Positions 54,832-63,704 of a stretch of DNA of 64,000 bases are shown here, in pieces. Position 1 is the stretch's first letter, and every line of letters starts with the position of its first letter. This DNA comes from VBCG01 sp044226535 (GTDB lineage: Bacteria; Pseudomonadota; Gammaproteobacteria; Burkholderiales; Casimicrobiaceae), in NCBI GenBank assembly GCA_044226535.1, contig JBGAGT010000019.1, positions 12,572-76,571 on the forward strand, given 5' to 3'. The notes below the pieces were generated by a model that was given only the letters and a program-made list of their open reading frames with translations, did not search any database and was not told the DNA's origin. A program made the position numbers and the translations under genes.

Positions 54832-57033
54832 CTAGAAGTAGATCGCCGCCGACAGCGAGAACGTGCGCGGCTGCCCCTGCACCATGTAGTTGGCGCCGGG
54901 ATAACCGCCCACCGAAACCCAGTCGCTTTCGTCGGTGACGTTGTCGACGCGGAAGCGGAAGGTCACGTCCTTGCCGGCGATGCGCGCGAGGTAGCGCGCC
55001 GACAGGTCGAGGCGGCTCCACGAGGGTACGCTCAGCGTGTTGTCGGCATCGGCATACTGCTTCGAGGTGTAGAGCACCCGCGCGCCGAGCGTGAGGCCAG
55101 CCAGCGCCGGCACGTCCCACTCGACGCCGACGTTGCCCTGCGTCTTCGGCACGCCGATCGCGTCCTTGCCGGTCGCCTTCATCTCGGCGTCGATCAGGTT
55201 CAAGCCGCCGAGCACGCGGAAGCCGGCAAGCGGCTCGCCGAAGGCCGAGAGCTCGAGCCCGCGATGGCGCTGCGCGTCGGCCACCACGAAGGTCGCCGAC
55301 GTCCCGTCGGCGCTCACTTGCAGCGCGCCGGTGGGCTTGGTGATCTGGTACAGCGAGGCCGTGAGGCCGAGCGAGCCGCCGTCGTACTTGGCGCCGATTT
55401 CCTCCTGCTCGGTGCGGTAGGGCGAGAACACCTCGCCGCCGTTGCTCACCGGCAGGCCCCCGGGCGTGACCGTGGGTGCCACGTCGCCGCGCACCAGGCC
55501 CTCGATGTAGTTGGCGTAGAACGACACCTGCGGCGTGGCGCGGAAGGTCACGCCCACGGCGGGCGTCCAGCGGCCCTTGTCGTAGCCGGCGTTCTGCTCG
55601 CCGGTGTTGTAGTCGTAGGAGCGGTCGTCGATCTTCTGGTAGCGCACCCCGAGGATCACGTCGAGGCGGTCGTCGAGCATGGTCAGCGTGTCGCCGATCG
55701 CGCCGCTCGAGGTCTTGGTGCGTTGCGTGGTGTGCGGGTCGCCCATGCTGCCGCCGGTGAAGAAGTCGGCGGGCGGCGCGTCGACCGCGAAGGGATGGTA
55801 GAGGTCGCCCGCGAAGCCCGCGAAGTCCGAGAACGCGTAGGCGTTGCGCGAGTCGACGTCGTGGTAGCTGCCGACGAGACTCGCGCTGTGCTTGACGGGT
55901 CCCGTGACGAACGCGCCGCGCACGCCGAGCTCGCCGGTCCACACGCGGTCGATGCGCTTGTTGTCGAAGCGGTAGGCGCTGGTCGTGCCGTCGGCCATCG
56001 CCGACGGGTTGGCGAGCACGTTCGACTCGGTGCCTTCGCGCCCGCCGCCCGCGGCCCACAGCGTCACGTCGCGCGCGACGTCGAGCTCGGCGCGCAGCGT
56101 GCCGAAGGTGTTGCGCTCGTTGGACTGCGTCCAGGGCTGCGCGTAGTTGGTCGTCGAGCCCGGCGGCGGGGCGATGCCGCCGACCGGCGTCACGCTCGGC
56201 CGCGGCGCTTCGAGCTGGTGGTCCTGGTAGCCGATGTCGGCCGAGACGCGCGCGGTGCGCGAGTGCCAGTCGAGCCCCACCACCGCGAGGCCGAGCTTGC
56301 GGTGCTCGTCGTCGACCGCCGTGTCGCCGTCGCGCACGGCGACGTTGGCACGCACGCCGAAGGCCTTGTCGGGGCCGAAGCGGCGCGCGAGGTCGCCCGC
56401 GGCGTAGAGCTGGCCGCCGCTCTCGACGCCGAAGGTCGCGACCGACAGCGGCTCGCTGCCCGCGCGCTTGGGCAGGAGGTTGATGGCGCCGCCGAGGCTC
56501 GATCCGCCGGGCGCCGCGCCGTTGAGGAAGGCGCTGGCGCCGCGGAACACCTCCACACGCTCCATCAGCTCGGCCGCGACGTACTGCCGGGGCAGGAGGC
56601 CATACAGCCCGTTGTAGGCCATGTCGTCCGAGTAGATCGGGAAGCCGCGGATGACGTAGAGCTCCTGGAAGTTGCCGAAGCCGCGTGCGTTGCGGATCGC
56701 CGGGTCGTTCTGCAGCACGTCGGCGACGCTGCGCGCCTGCTGGTCCTCGATGAAGGCCTGCGTGTAGTTCATGCTGGCGAACGGCGACTCCATGAAGTCG
56801 AGGTTGCCGAGGAAGCCCACGCGGCCGCCGCGTGCGACCTGGCCGCCGGCGTAGGGCTTGGCGAGGCCCGCGGCGGAGGCATCGGCGCTGGCCTCGACGT
56901 TGATGGCCGGCAGCGACACCGGCGCATCAGAGGGATTCGTCGTCGACTGGGCGTGGACGAGCGCAGGAGCGGTCGCGAAGGCCAGGGCGAGCGCGACGAA
57001 CAGCGGGCGGCGTACGTTGTGCATGACGGGCAT
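54832..57033 (-). CDS. TonB-dependent siderophore receptor
   Basis: About 733 residues. Signal peptide (RRPLFVALALAFATAPALVHA), a plug domain (QARSVADVLQNDPAIRNARGFGNFQELYVIRGFPI, VEVFRGASAFLNGAAPGGSSLGGAINLLPKR), then a 22-strand barrel ending in the aromatic FSLSAAIYF needed for outer-membrane insertion. The pattern fits ferric hydroxamate/catecholate receptors of the FhuE/FpvA-like group; the ligand is unknown. ATG 57024 is an alternative start. A Fur box lies 78 bp upstream, so expression should rise in iron starvation. No TonB-ExbBD or siderophore synthesis gene is near. Confidence 0.93.
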   Translation of the reverse strand: MPVMHNVRRPLFVALALAFATAPALVHAQSTTNPSDAPVSLPAINVEASADASAAGLAKPYAGGQVARGGRVGFLGNLDFMESPFASMNYTQAFIEDQQARSVADVLQNDPAIRNARGFGNFQELYVIRGFPIYSDDMAYNGLYGLLPRQYVAAELMERVEVFRGASAFLNGAAPGGSSLGGAINLLPKRAGSEPLSVATFGVESGGQLYAAGDLARRFGPDKAFGVRANVAVRDGDTAVDDEHRKLGLAVVGLDWHSRTARVSADIGYQDHQLEAPRPSVTPVGGIAPPPGSTTNYAQPWTQSNERNTFGTLRAELDVARDVTLWAAGGGREGTESNVLANPSAMADGTTSAYRFDNKRIDRVWTGELGVRGAFVTGPVKHSASLVGSYHDVDSRNAYAFSDFAGFAGDLYHPFAVDAPPADFFTGGSMGDPHTTQRTKTSSGAIGDTLTMLDDRLDVILGVRYQKIDDRSYDYNTGEQNAGYDKGRWTPAVGVTFRATPQVSFYANYIEGLVRGDVAPTVTPGGLPVSNGGEVFSPYRTEQEEIGAKYDGGSLGLTASLYQITKPTGALQVSADGTSATFVVADAQRHRGLELSAFGEPLAGFRVLGGLNLIDAEMKATGKDAIGVPKTQGNVGVEWDVPALAGLTLGARVLYTSKQYADADNTLSVPSWSRLDLSARYLARIAGKDVTFRFRVDNVTDESDWVSVGGYPGANYMVQGQPRTFSLSAAIYF

Positions 57034-57110
57034 GGGTCGGGCGATGCGATGAGGGAAAGGCGTCGCGGGGTCGCGAGCGCTCGGCATCCGGCAGGATAGC
57101 CGAGTGGAAT

Positions 57111-57129
57111 GATAATGAGAATGATTATT
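57111..57129 (-). promoter_or_regulatory. Fur box of the TonB receptor
   Basis: The 19-mer GATAATGAGAATGATTATT matches the Fur consensus GATAATGATAATCATTATC at 16 positions. It lies between the purC stop and the receptor start in a short A/T-rich island within GC-rich surroundings. Confidence 0.85.
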
Positions 57130-57195
57130 GAGGAAACGCGCGGCCGCGGCCCGCCGTGCGTCGCATGCCTGCAACAGGGGGCCCCGCGATGACGC

Positions 57196-58215
57196 TCAGT
57201 AGCCTCGTGCCGCGAGATTGCGCTGGATGCGGCCGAGCACGTCGGCATCGCGGGGAAGCTCGAAAGCCTCGCCCGTCATGCGCTCGTAGAGCTCGATGTA
57301 CTTGGCGGCGAGCATGATCCTGGCCTCGTCCGTGACGGTGGGCTGCGGGCCGTCGTCGCCCCTGTAGCCCTGGTCCCTGAGCCACAGGCGGAAGAACTCC
57401 TTGTCCAGCGATTCGGGCTCCTCGCCGTTGCGGAAACGCTCTTCGTGGCTCGCGGCGATCCAGTAACGCGAGGAATCGGGCGTATGGACCTCGTCGCCCA
57501 CGCACAGGCTTCCCGCTGCGTCGTAGCCCATCTCGTACTTGGTGTCGACGAGGATCAGGCCACGCTCGGCCGCAACCTTCTGGCCGCGGCGGAAGAGCGC
57601 GAAGGCATGTGCCTTCACATCGGCGATCTCCTCGTGCGTCGTGACGCCCGATGCCACCAGCTCCTCGGGGCTCACGGATACGTCATGGCCGATCTCCGGC
57701 TTGGTCGAGGGCGTGAAAATGATGTCGTCGAGCCGCTGGTTCTTCCTCATGCCGTCGGGAAGCACGTTGCCGCAGAAGGTCCGCACGCCTTGCTGGTAGT
57801 TCACCCAGACGGACGTCGAGGTCGACCCCGTCAGGTACGCACGCACCACGATCTCGAACTTGATCATCCGCAGCCGCTTGCCGACGGTGACGTTGGGATC
57901 GGGAACATCGAGCACGTGCGTGGGCATGACGTCCTTCACGCGATCGAACCACCAGTTGCTGATCTGGTTCAGTACCTGGCCCTTGAGGGGAATGGTGCAC
58001 CATTCCCTGTCGAAGGCCGACTGACGGTCGGTGGAAACCAGCACGACCTCGTCGTCACGGGCATACACGTCGCGGACCTTGCCCACGTACTTGCGGCCGA
58101 GACCGCTGAAGTCCGTCGCGTCGAGGGTGGTCGCAAGAAACGGGCGCAATGCGTCGTGCGGGATCATCGGATCATGCGGCGTCGAACGCCGGGCCGATGG
58201 GTCGGCGTGGGCCAC
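57196..58215 (-). CDS. purC: Phosphoribosylaminoimidazole-succinocarboxamide synthase
   Basis: SAICAR synthetase of purine synthesis, joining CAIR and aspartate with ATP. Blocks: KYVGKVRDVYA, VSTDRQSAFDREWCTIPLKGQVLNQIS, FEIVVRAYLTGSTSTSVW, GLILVDTKYEMGYD, DEVHTPDSSRYW, and SLDKEFFRLWL near the end. About 339 residues from GTG 58215, longer than the 237 of E. coli but like other long-form enzymes. GTG 58215 is six bases after TAAACT (58222-58227), matching the spacing seen at many starts here; ATG 58167 is the alternative (323 residues). No other pur gene is adjacent. Confidence 0.93.
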   Translation of the reverse strand: MAHADPSARRSTPHDPMIPHDALRPFLATTLDATDFSGLGRKYVGKVRDVYARDDEVVLVSTDRQSAFDREWCTIPLKGQVLNQISNWWFDRVKDVMPTHVLDVPDPNVTVGKRLRMIKFEIVVRAYLTGSTSTSVWVNYQQGVRTFCGNVLPDGMRKNQRLDDIIFTPSTKPEIGHDVSVSPEELVASGVTTHEEIADVKAHAFALFRRGQKVAAERGLILVDTKYEMGYDAAGSLCVGDEVHTPDSSRYWIAASHEERFRNGEEPESLDKEFFRLWLRDQGYRGDDGPQPTVTDEARIMLAAKYIELYERMTGEAFELPRDADVLGRIQRNLAARGY

Positions 58216-58321
58216 GTCGCGAGTTTATCGCCAAAGCTCCTTCGCCCGACACCTGCGTCGGCAGTGCGCGATGAACCGGCACCCGCTGCATTTCCGCGTT
58301 GCCGCGACCGTCGCGGCGACG

Positions 58322-59509
58322 CTACCGGAGCTCGCCGACGCGGCGCATCCAGAGCGTGACGGCGATCATCAGGAACCCCGTGCCGATGATGGGCACGAAC
58401 GACGCCCAGGCGCGGCCCGAGAGGTCCCACATCGCGCCGCCGACGACGGCGGCGACCACGGCGATGCCGTAGCTGATGGTGAACGTGCCCGCGGCCGTGC
58501 GCGCGACGTCCTCCCGCTTGCACAGCAGCGGCGGAAGCGTGAGCCCGAGGATGAGCGCCGCGGCGTTGGCGAACCCCAGCAGCGAGGTCCACAGCACCGT
58601 GCGCGACCCGACGTCGGCGACGATGCCGATCGTGCCCGCGAGCGAGACGACGCCGCAGGCGACATAGGCCCAGGCCTTGCGCTCGAGGCGCTGGGCCACG
58701 GCCAGCAGCAGCAGCGAGGCGGGGAGCTGGCTGAAGTTGAGCGCGGACAGCGCGGGCGCGATCAGGTCGCTGCGACCCTCGCTCGCGAGGAAGATGGGCA
58801 GGAACGCGTTGGCGCCGAAGTAGGCGGCGTTGAAGCAGCAGAACAGCAGTCCCAGGCGCCACACCAGGCCCTTGTGCCAATCGGGCAGCCATTGGCCGCG
58901 CGTACCCGCCGCGGGCACCGCCGGGGGATCGTGCGGCGCGGCCAGCGCCAGCACCAGCGCGATGGCCGCGATGGGCAGCGACCAGGCGACCAGCGAGCCG
59001 CGCCACGAGCCCCCGACCAGGGGCAACACCACCGAAGCCGCGAACACCACCGGAAGGATCTCGCCGATGAGCAGCCCGTTGGTGTAGATCGCCGTGCCGG
59101 CGGGGACGCGCTGCGGCACCCACAGGCGCACGGCGGTGGGCATGATCGGCTGCATGACGGCGATGCCCACCGACATCACCACCGTGGCGGCGAACAGCGC
59201 CGCGAAACCCGGCGAGCCGCCACGCAATGCCGAGCCGATGGTGATCACCACCAGCGCCCCGACGAGGGCTCGCTTGACGCCCAGGCGGCTCACCAGCAAC
59301 GAGCCGACCAGCGCGGCGATGGCGAAAAGCGCGGGCGGCACGCTCGACAGCATGCCCACCTGCGTCGCCGACAGGTGGAATTCGTCGCGGATGGTCGCCA
59401 GCACGGGCGGCACCGCGAGGATGGTCAGCCGCAACGCGTTGCCGGCGAGCCACAGCAGCAGCATCGCAAGCCACGTCGCGAGCGGCGGGGACTCGGTGTC
59501 GGGCGTCAT
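58322..59509 (-). CDS. MFS transporter of the CynX/NimT group
   Basis: 395 residues with about 12 hydrophobic spans. The opening WLAMLLLWLAGNALRLTILAVPPVLATIRDEFHLSATQVGMLSSVPPALFA and the motif-A-like SLLVSRLGVKRALVG resemble CynX (cyanate) and NimT (2-nitroimidazole) transporters. The substrate cannot be read. ATG 59509 lacks a clear ribosome-binding site; TACAAT (59527-59532) upstream on the minus strand may be its promoter. It is 50 bp downstream of the DUF481 gene on the same strand. No cyanase or carbonic anhydrase gene is nearby, so cyanate is not implied. Confidence 0.85.
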   Translation of the reverse strand: MTPDTESPPLATWLAMLLLWLAGNALRLTILAVPPVLATIRDEFHLSATQVGMLSSVPPALFAIAALVGSLLVSRLGVKRALVGALVVITIGSALRGGSPGFAALFAATVVMSVGIAVMQPIMPTAVRLWVPQRVPAGTAIYTNGLLIGEILPVVFAASVVLPLVGGSWRGSLVAWSLPIAAIALVLALAAPHDPPAVPAAGTRGQWLPDWHKGLVWRLGLLFCCFNAAYFGANAFLPIFLASEGRSDLIAPALSALNFSQLPASLLLLAVAQRLERKAWAYVACGVVSLAGTIGIVADVGSRTVLWTSLLGFANAAALILGLTLPPLLCKREDVARTAAGTFTISYGIAVVAAVVGGAMWDLSGRAWASFVPIIGTGFLMIAVTLWMRRVGELR

Positions 59510-59559
59510 GGGGGAAGAGCGCGTCGATTGTACCCGCCGCGCCGCTCCCGCCTCGAAGA

Positions 59560-60540
59560 TCACCAGGCGTAGCCGAGGGTGAACAGCAGCGCACGGTCGG
59601 CGCTGTAGCGCCCCGGCACGGGGTGGTTGGTCCAGTCGTAGTTGTACTGCAGTGTGGCGTTGATGCCGCCGCCGACCGGCGCGCGAAGGCCCGTCTGGGT
59701 GTGCAGCACGATCGTGCCGTTCTCGGCGAGCGAGTACGTGCCGTCCTGCACGTGGAAGAACTGCAGCGGCGAGCCCCAGGGCTTCTGGTCGTAGCGCACC
59801 ACCCAGCCGAGCGCCGCGTAGTCGTCGCCGGGGGCGTCGCGGTTGTCGACGACCACGTAGTCGACGCCGCCCTGCGCCGAAAGGTTGAGCGCCGGCGATT
59901 CGAACACCTGGTAACCCACGCCCGCGCCGGCGGTGGTGCGCAGCGCCAGCGCCTTGAAGCGGTCGTGCTCGAGCGTGCCGCGGCCGTAGCCGAAGAAGCG
60001 CGGCGCGAAGAAGCGGTTGTACTCGCCGCGCGCCCGCCAGTTGGACGCCGTCGTCGTGTCGTGGTCGCTGGCTTCGTTGAACTCGCCGCCCGCGAGCACG
60101 CGCCAGTCGCGGGCGCGTCCCGTGGCGTCGGCGTCGGCGTGGAAGCTCGCGTTGGTGGTGTTGCCGCTGTTGGAGGCGCCGCCGGCGTTCACGTGCCCCG
60201 ACCACGCGACGCCGCGGCCGCTTTCGTCGGGCGTGGGATTGAGGTAGCGGATCGAGGCCAGCGGCGGCGCGGCCTCGCCGCCCAGGCGGCCCTCGGCGAC
60301 GTCATCCTCGCCGGTCATCCAGGTGAGCGTCCCCTCGGTCTCGAGCTTCGCCACCTCGGACCAGCGGATCTTGAGCGTGCCCGCCCATGGCGTGTCGAAG
60401 GCGAGCTCGTCGCCGGCCTTGTGCACGACCTTGCCGGTAAGGCGGTCGCCGTTCTTGAGCGTCAGCGTGTCGGCGCGTGAAGCTGGCGCCGTGAGCGCCG
60501 CGACCGACAGCAGGGTCGCGGCCAAAGTGCGTGCGGTCAT
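59560..60540 (-). CDS. DUF481 family outer-membrane protein
   Basis: 326 residues. Signal peptide (RTLAATLLSVAALTAPASRA), then DTLTLKNGDRLTGKVVHKAGDELAFDTPWAGTLKIRWSEVAKL, a small N-terminal module common in this family, then a beta-barrel of alternating strands (AWSGHVNAGGASNSGNTTNASFHADAD and following) ending with the aromatic LLFTLGYAW typical of barrel insertion. DUF481 includes E. coli YdiY, an acid- or salt-induced protein; function unknown. The longer open frame upstream of ATG 60540 is not coding. It lies between suhB and the MFS gene on the same strand. Confidence 0.85.
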   Translation of the reverse strand: MTARTLAATLLSVAALTAPASRADTLTLKNGDRLTGKVVHKAGDELAFDTPWAGTLKIRWSEVAKLETEGTLTWMTGEDDVAEGRLGGEAAPPLASIRYLNPTPDESGRGVAWSGHVNAGGASNSGNTTNASFHADADATGRARDWRVLAGGEFNEASDHDTTTASNWRARGEYNRFFAPRFFGYGRGTLEHDRFKALALRTTAGAGVGYQVFESPALNLSAQGGVDYVVVDNRDAPGDDYAALGWVVRYDQKPWGSPLQFFHVQDGTYSLAENGTIVLHTQTGLRAPVGGGINATLQYNYDWTNHPVPGRYSADRALLFTLGYAW

Positions 60541-60703
60541 CCGTGCAGAGGATGCCGCGGCCGACGCCGACGCGAAGCCCGCGATCGGCCGATCGGCGTG
60601 TAGGGATGCGCCGACGCGGGCCCGACGTGCGCGGCGCGGCCTGCGAAGGCGCGGCGCGCGCGGGGTCTGCCGAGCCTGGCGCGGGGCGACCCCGCGGGTG
60701 TCC

Positions 60704-61531
60704 CTACGCCGTGGCCGCCGGCGCGGGTGCCGCGAGCATCGCCGCGCGGTGGGGCTCGAGCGCGCTGACGATCTGCGCGAACACCTTGGGGTTTGCGGCG
60801 ATGATCTGCTGGCCGTGCAGGTAGCCATCGTCGCCGGCGAGGTTGCCGACCAGGCCGCCGGCCTCGAGGATCATCAGGCTGCCCGCCGCCACGTCCCAGG
60901 CGTTGAGCCCGACCTCGAAGAAGCCGTCGTAGTAGCCGGCGGCGACGTAGGCGAGGTCGAGGGCCGCCGACCCGGGGCGGCGCAGCCCCGCGGTGGCGAT
61001 CGTCATGGCGTGCATCATGTCGAGGTAGCTGTCGAGCTTGCTGCCGTCGCGGAACGGGAAGCCCGTGCCCACCAGGCAGTCGCGCAGGTGCTGGCGCTTG
61101 GAGACGCGGATGCGCCGGTCGTTGAGGAAGGCGCCGCGGCCGCGCGACGCGGTGAAGATGTCGCCGCGCACCGGGTCGAGGATCACCGCCTGCGTCACCA
61201 CGCCGCGGTGCGCGAGCGCGATGGACGTGCAGTATTGCGGTAGCCCGTGCAGGAAGTTGGTCGTGCCGTCGAGCGGGTCGATCATCCACTGGTACTCGGA
61301 ACCCGCGTTGGCGTCGCGGGCCGTGCCCTCCTCGGCGAGGATCGAGTGGTCGGGATAGGCCTTGAGCAGCGTGTCGACGATCGCCGCCTCGGCGGCCTTG
61401 TCCACCTCGCTGACGAAGTCCTTCGGCCCCTTGACGCTCACCGTGAGGAGGTCGAGGTCGCGCGCCCCGCGCGTGATGATGGTGGCGGCGCGGCGTGCGG
61501 CCTTGATGGCCGTCGTGAGCATGGGATGCAT
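60704..61531 (-). CDS. suhB: Inositol-1-monophosphatase family protein
   Basis: 275 residues. Metal-binding motifs: Glu of LAEEGTA, IDPLDGTTNFLHGLPQYCTSIAL, and the C-terminal WDVAAGSLMILEAGG. It dephosphorylates inositol phosphates. E. coli SuhB is in addition a NusA-linked factor for rRNA transcription antitermination and ribosome maturation; the same may hold here. It is divergent from trmJ with 68 bp between the starts, an arrangement seen in E. coli and Burkholderiales. The C-terminus is Ala-rich. Confidence 0.92.
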   Translation of the reverse strand: MHPMLTTAIKAARRAATIITRGARDLDLLTVSVKGPKDFVSEVDKAAEAAIVDTLLKAYPDHSILAEEGTARDANAGSEYQWMIDPLDGTTNFLHGLPQYCTSIALAHRGVVTQAVILDPVRGDIFTASRGRGAFLNDRRIRVSKRQHLRDCLVGTGFPFRDGSKLDSYLDMMHAMTIATAGLRRPGSAALDLAYVAAGYYDGFFEVGLNAWDVAAGSLMILEAGGLVGNLAGDDGYLHGQQIIAANPKVFAQIVSALEPHRAAMLAAPAPAATA

Positions 61532-61599
61532 GGCGGGTTGTCGGCGGCGCGCGGGGCGTGCCGCCAGGAGCGGGCAAGTACCGGTATTCTAATCGTCCC

Positions 61600-62424
61600 A
61601 TGGAGGAGAGCCTTTCGACCCTCGACGCGCAGGCCCTGCCCGCCGCCGCCGCGCGCGTGCGCGTGGTGCTGGTGCGCACCAGCCACCCGGGCAACATCGG
61701 CGCCGCGGCGCGCGCCATGCTGACCATGGGCTTCGAGCGCATGGTGCTGGTCGCCCCGAAGCGCTTCCCCGATCCCGCGGCCGTGGCGCTCGCCTCGGGC
61801 GCCACGGCGGTGCTCGACAAGGCCGTGGTGGTGGCGACCCTCGACGAGGCGCTCGCCGGCTGCGCGGCGACCTTCGGGCTGTCGGCGAGGCCGCGCGAGT
61901 TCGCGGGTCGCGTGGTCGACGTGCGCAGCGCCGCGCGCATGGTCGCCGCGCAGGCACGCGAGGGCGAGGTCGCGCTGGTGCTGGGCACGGAGATGACGGG
62001 CCTCACCAACGAGGAGCTCGCGCGTTGCGGCAGCGTCGCGGTGGTCCCCGCCAACCCTGCCTATGCCTCGCTCAACGTGGCCGCAGCCGCGCAGGTCGCC
62101 TGCTACGAGCTGCGCATGGCCTTCGGCGCGGCCGGCGTATGGCGCGCGCCGCGCTTCGCGCCGGCGTCGCACGACGAGATCGAGCGCCTGCACGCGCACG
62201 CCGCGCGCACCCTCGCGGACATCGGATTCCTCGACCCGCGCAGCCCGCGCCGCCTGATGCCGAGGTTGCGGCGGCTGTTCGCGCGCGCAGGGCTCGAGAA
62301 GGAGGAGATCAACATCCTCCGCGGTGTCCTCGCGCGCATGGACGAGATCCTCGCGCGTGATGGCGACGGCGTGGAAACGCCGGGCACCGGGCGCCGGCGC
62401 CTGCCCGAGGCCGCCCGTGACTGA
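61600..62424 (+). CDS. trmJ: tRNA (cytidine/uridine-2'-O)-methyltransferase TrmJ
   Basis: 274 residues. SpoU/SPOUT fold: VVLVRTSHPGNIGAAARAMLTMGFERMVLV, LVLGTEMTGLTNEELARC and the knot segment VPANPAYASLNVAAAAQVACYELR. The C-terminal extension (IERLHAHAARTLADIGFLDP, RLMPRLRRLFARAGLEKEEINILRGVL) is the TrmJ-specific dimer domain. It methylates position 32 in the anticodon loop of certain tRNAs. ATG 61600 lies exactly six bases after TCTAAT (61588-61593), pointing to a leaderless mRNA. It is divergent from suhB. Confidence 0.93.
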   Translation: MEESLSTLDAQALPAAAARVRVVLVRTSHPGNIGAAARAMLTMGFERMVLVAPKRFPDPAAVALASGATAVLDKAVVVATLDEALAGCAATFGLSARPREFAGRVVDVRSAARMVAAQAREGEVALVLGTEMTGLTNEELARCGSVAVVPANPAYASLNVAAAAQVACYELRMAFGAAGVWRAPRFAPASHDEIERLHAHAARTLADIGFLDPRSPRRLMPRLRRLFARAGLEKEEINILRGVLARMDEILARDGDGVETPGTGRRRLPEAARD

Positions 62425-62432
62425 GGCCACCC

Positions 62433-62546
62433 GTGCCTGAGGCCGCCTACCGAGCCGCGGGCTTCCGCGTGGTGGCGTCGAAACCCTGCGAGGACTACGG
62501 CCCGCCGGTGGTGTCCGAGGATTGGCGGCTGGATTTCCCGCGATGA
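62433..62546 (+). pseudogene. C-terminal remnant of a GNAT acetyltransferase
   Basis: A 37-codon frame, AAYRAAGFRVVASKPCEDYG then PPVVSEDWRLDFPR, resembles the last strand-helix-strand of GNAT domains in MarR-GNAT proteins (AxxLYRxAGF ... W-x-LD). Nothing upstream extends it. It begins in a near-duplicate of the trmJ end (GAGGCC-x-CCCGTG repeated at 62408-62436) and its TGA overlaps the DUF3667 ATG. It may be a gene fossil left by a deletion. It could also be translated as a coupled leader. Confidence 0.4.
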
Positions 62547-63685
62547 CGGCCCGCGCCACCGGGGGCATGGCCTGCCTCGCCTGCGCGCATCCGCTCGCCG
62601 CGGGCGACGCCTATTGCGCCGCCTGCGGGCAGGCGGTGAGGGCCTGTCGCAATTGCGGACACGCGCTCGCGGCGGGCGACGCGTATTGCGGCCACTGCGG
62701 CCAGGAAACGCAGGTCGCGCTGCCCACGGCGCGGCAGTTCATGCGCGAGGCGGCCGGCCGCTACGTCGCGCTGGACGGGCGCCTGTGGCGCACGCTCGGC
62801 GCGCTGGCGACGCGGCCCGGCTTCCTGACCGGCGAGTATTTCGCAGGCCGGCGGCGGCGCTACATCCGGCCGGGCCGGTTGTTCCTGGTGACCTCGCTGG
62901 TTGCCTTCGCCGCGATCCGGCTGTCGATTGGCGCACCCTCGGAGCTCCTGGTGCGCGTGGACCCCGACATCGGGGTGGGTGCCTCACCCACCCCAGCGGC
63001 GCCCGGCGGCCCGGCCGGCAACCCGCCGACCACCGCAGCCGGCGCCGCAGCGGCGGCCGGGTCGCCTTCGCCGGGCACGCCCGCGCCGAAGGCGGGCGCA
63101 TCGAAGGCACGCGGCGCGAAGCCGGCCGCTGCCGAGCTCGACGGCACGCTGGTCGACACCGAGGACTTCAATTTCTCGTTCGACCGCAACCTCAACTTCA
63201 GGATCACGCGCGACCAGCGCAACCGCGTCCCCGCGGCGCTGCGCGAGCGCATCGACCATTTCAACGCCATGTCTCGCGCGGACAAGATCGACCAGATCGT
63301 CGGCAACACGCTGCGCTACGGGCCCTACGCGGCCTTCGCGCTGCTGCCGGCCTTCGCGCTGCTGCTCGCCTTCGCCTACCCGTTCTCCAGCAGGCGCTAC
63401 CCGCAGCGGCCGCGCCGTTTCGCGGGGCACCTCGTGTTCGCCGCGCACAGCCATGCATTCCTGTTCGCGTTCACCACGCTGATGGTGCTGCTGCCCATGC
63501 CCGGCTGGCTGACCGCGCTGCTGATCGCCGCGGCCTGCACCTACCTGCTGATGGCACTGCGCGCGGTGTACGGCGGCGGCTGGATCCTGACGGTGCTGCG
63601 CGCCTTCGCACTGTTGATCGCCTACCTCGTGATGTTCGCGCTGGCGACCCTGGCGCTGCTGCTGGCGGCGCTGCTGGTGCGCTGA
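62543..63685 (+). CDS. DUF3667-like membrane protein with N-terminal zinc ribbons
   Basis: 380 residues. Two CxxC pairs in tandem, ACLACAHPLAAGDAYCAACG and CRNCGHALAAGDAYCGHCG, form a double zinc ribbon whose halves share HALAAGDAYC, an internal duplication. Then TARQFMREAAGRYVALDGRLWRTLGALATRPGFLTGEYFAGRRRRYIRPGRLFLVTSL, the DUF3667 core, leads into the first membrane helix. A low-complexity Ala/Pro/Gly linker (about 145-205) precedes further membrane spans. Function unknown. A start at ATG 62543 overlaps the remnant upstream; TTG 62522 is possible. Confidence 0.8.
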   Translation: MTARATGGMACLACAHPLAAGDAYCAACGQAVRACRNCGHALAAGDAYCGHCGQETQVALPTARQFMREAAGRYVALDGRLWRTLGALATRPGFLTGEYFAGRRRRYIRPGRLFLVTSLVAFAAIRLSIGAPSELLVRVDPDIGVGASPTPAAPGGPAGNPPTTAAGAAAAAGSPSPGTPAPKAGASKARGAKPAAAELDGTLVDTEDFNFSFDRNLNFRITRDQRNRVPAALRERIDHFNAMSRADKIDQIVGNTLRYGPYAAFALLPAFALLLAFAYPFSSRRYPQRPRRFAGHLVFAAHSHAFLFAFTTLMVLLPMPGWLTALLIAAACTYLLMALRAVYGGGWILTVLRAFALLIAYLVMFALATLALLLAALLVR

Positions 63686-63704
63686 GCCGCGCACGGCGCG
63701 CCGC

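Noticed and set aside
58322..59509. Cyanate transporter assignment (cynX)
   Set aside because: Family resemblance is good, but no cyanase is nearby and the substrate varies in this group, so only the group name is given.
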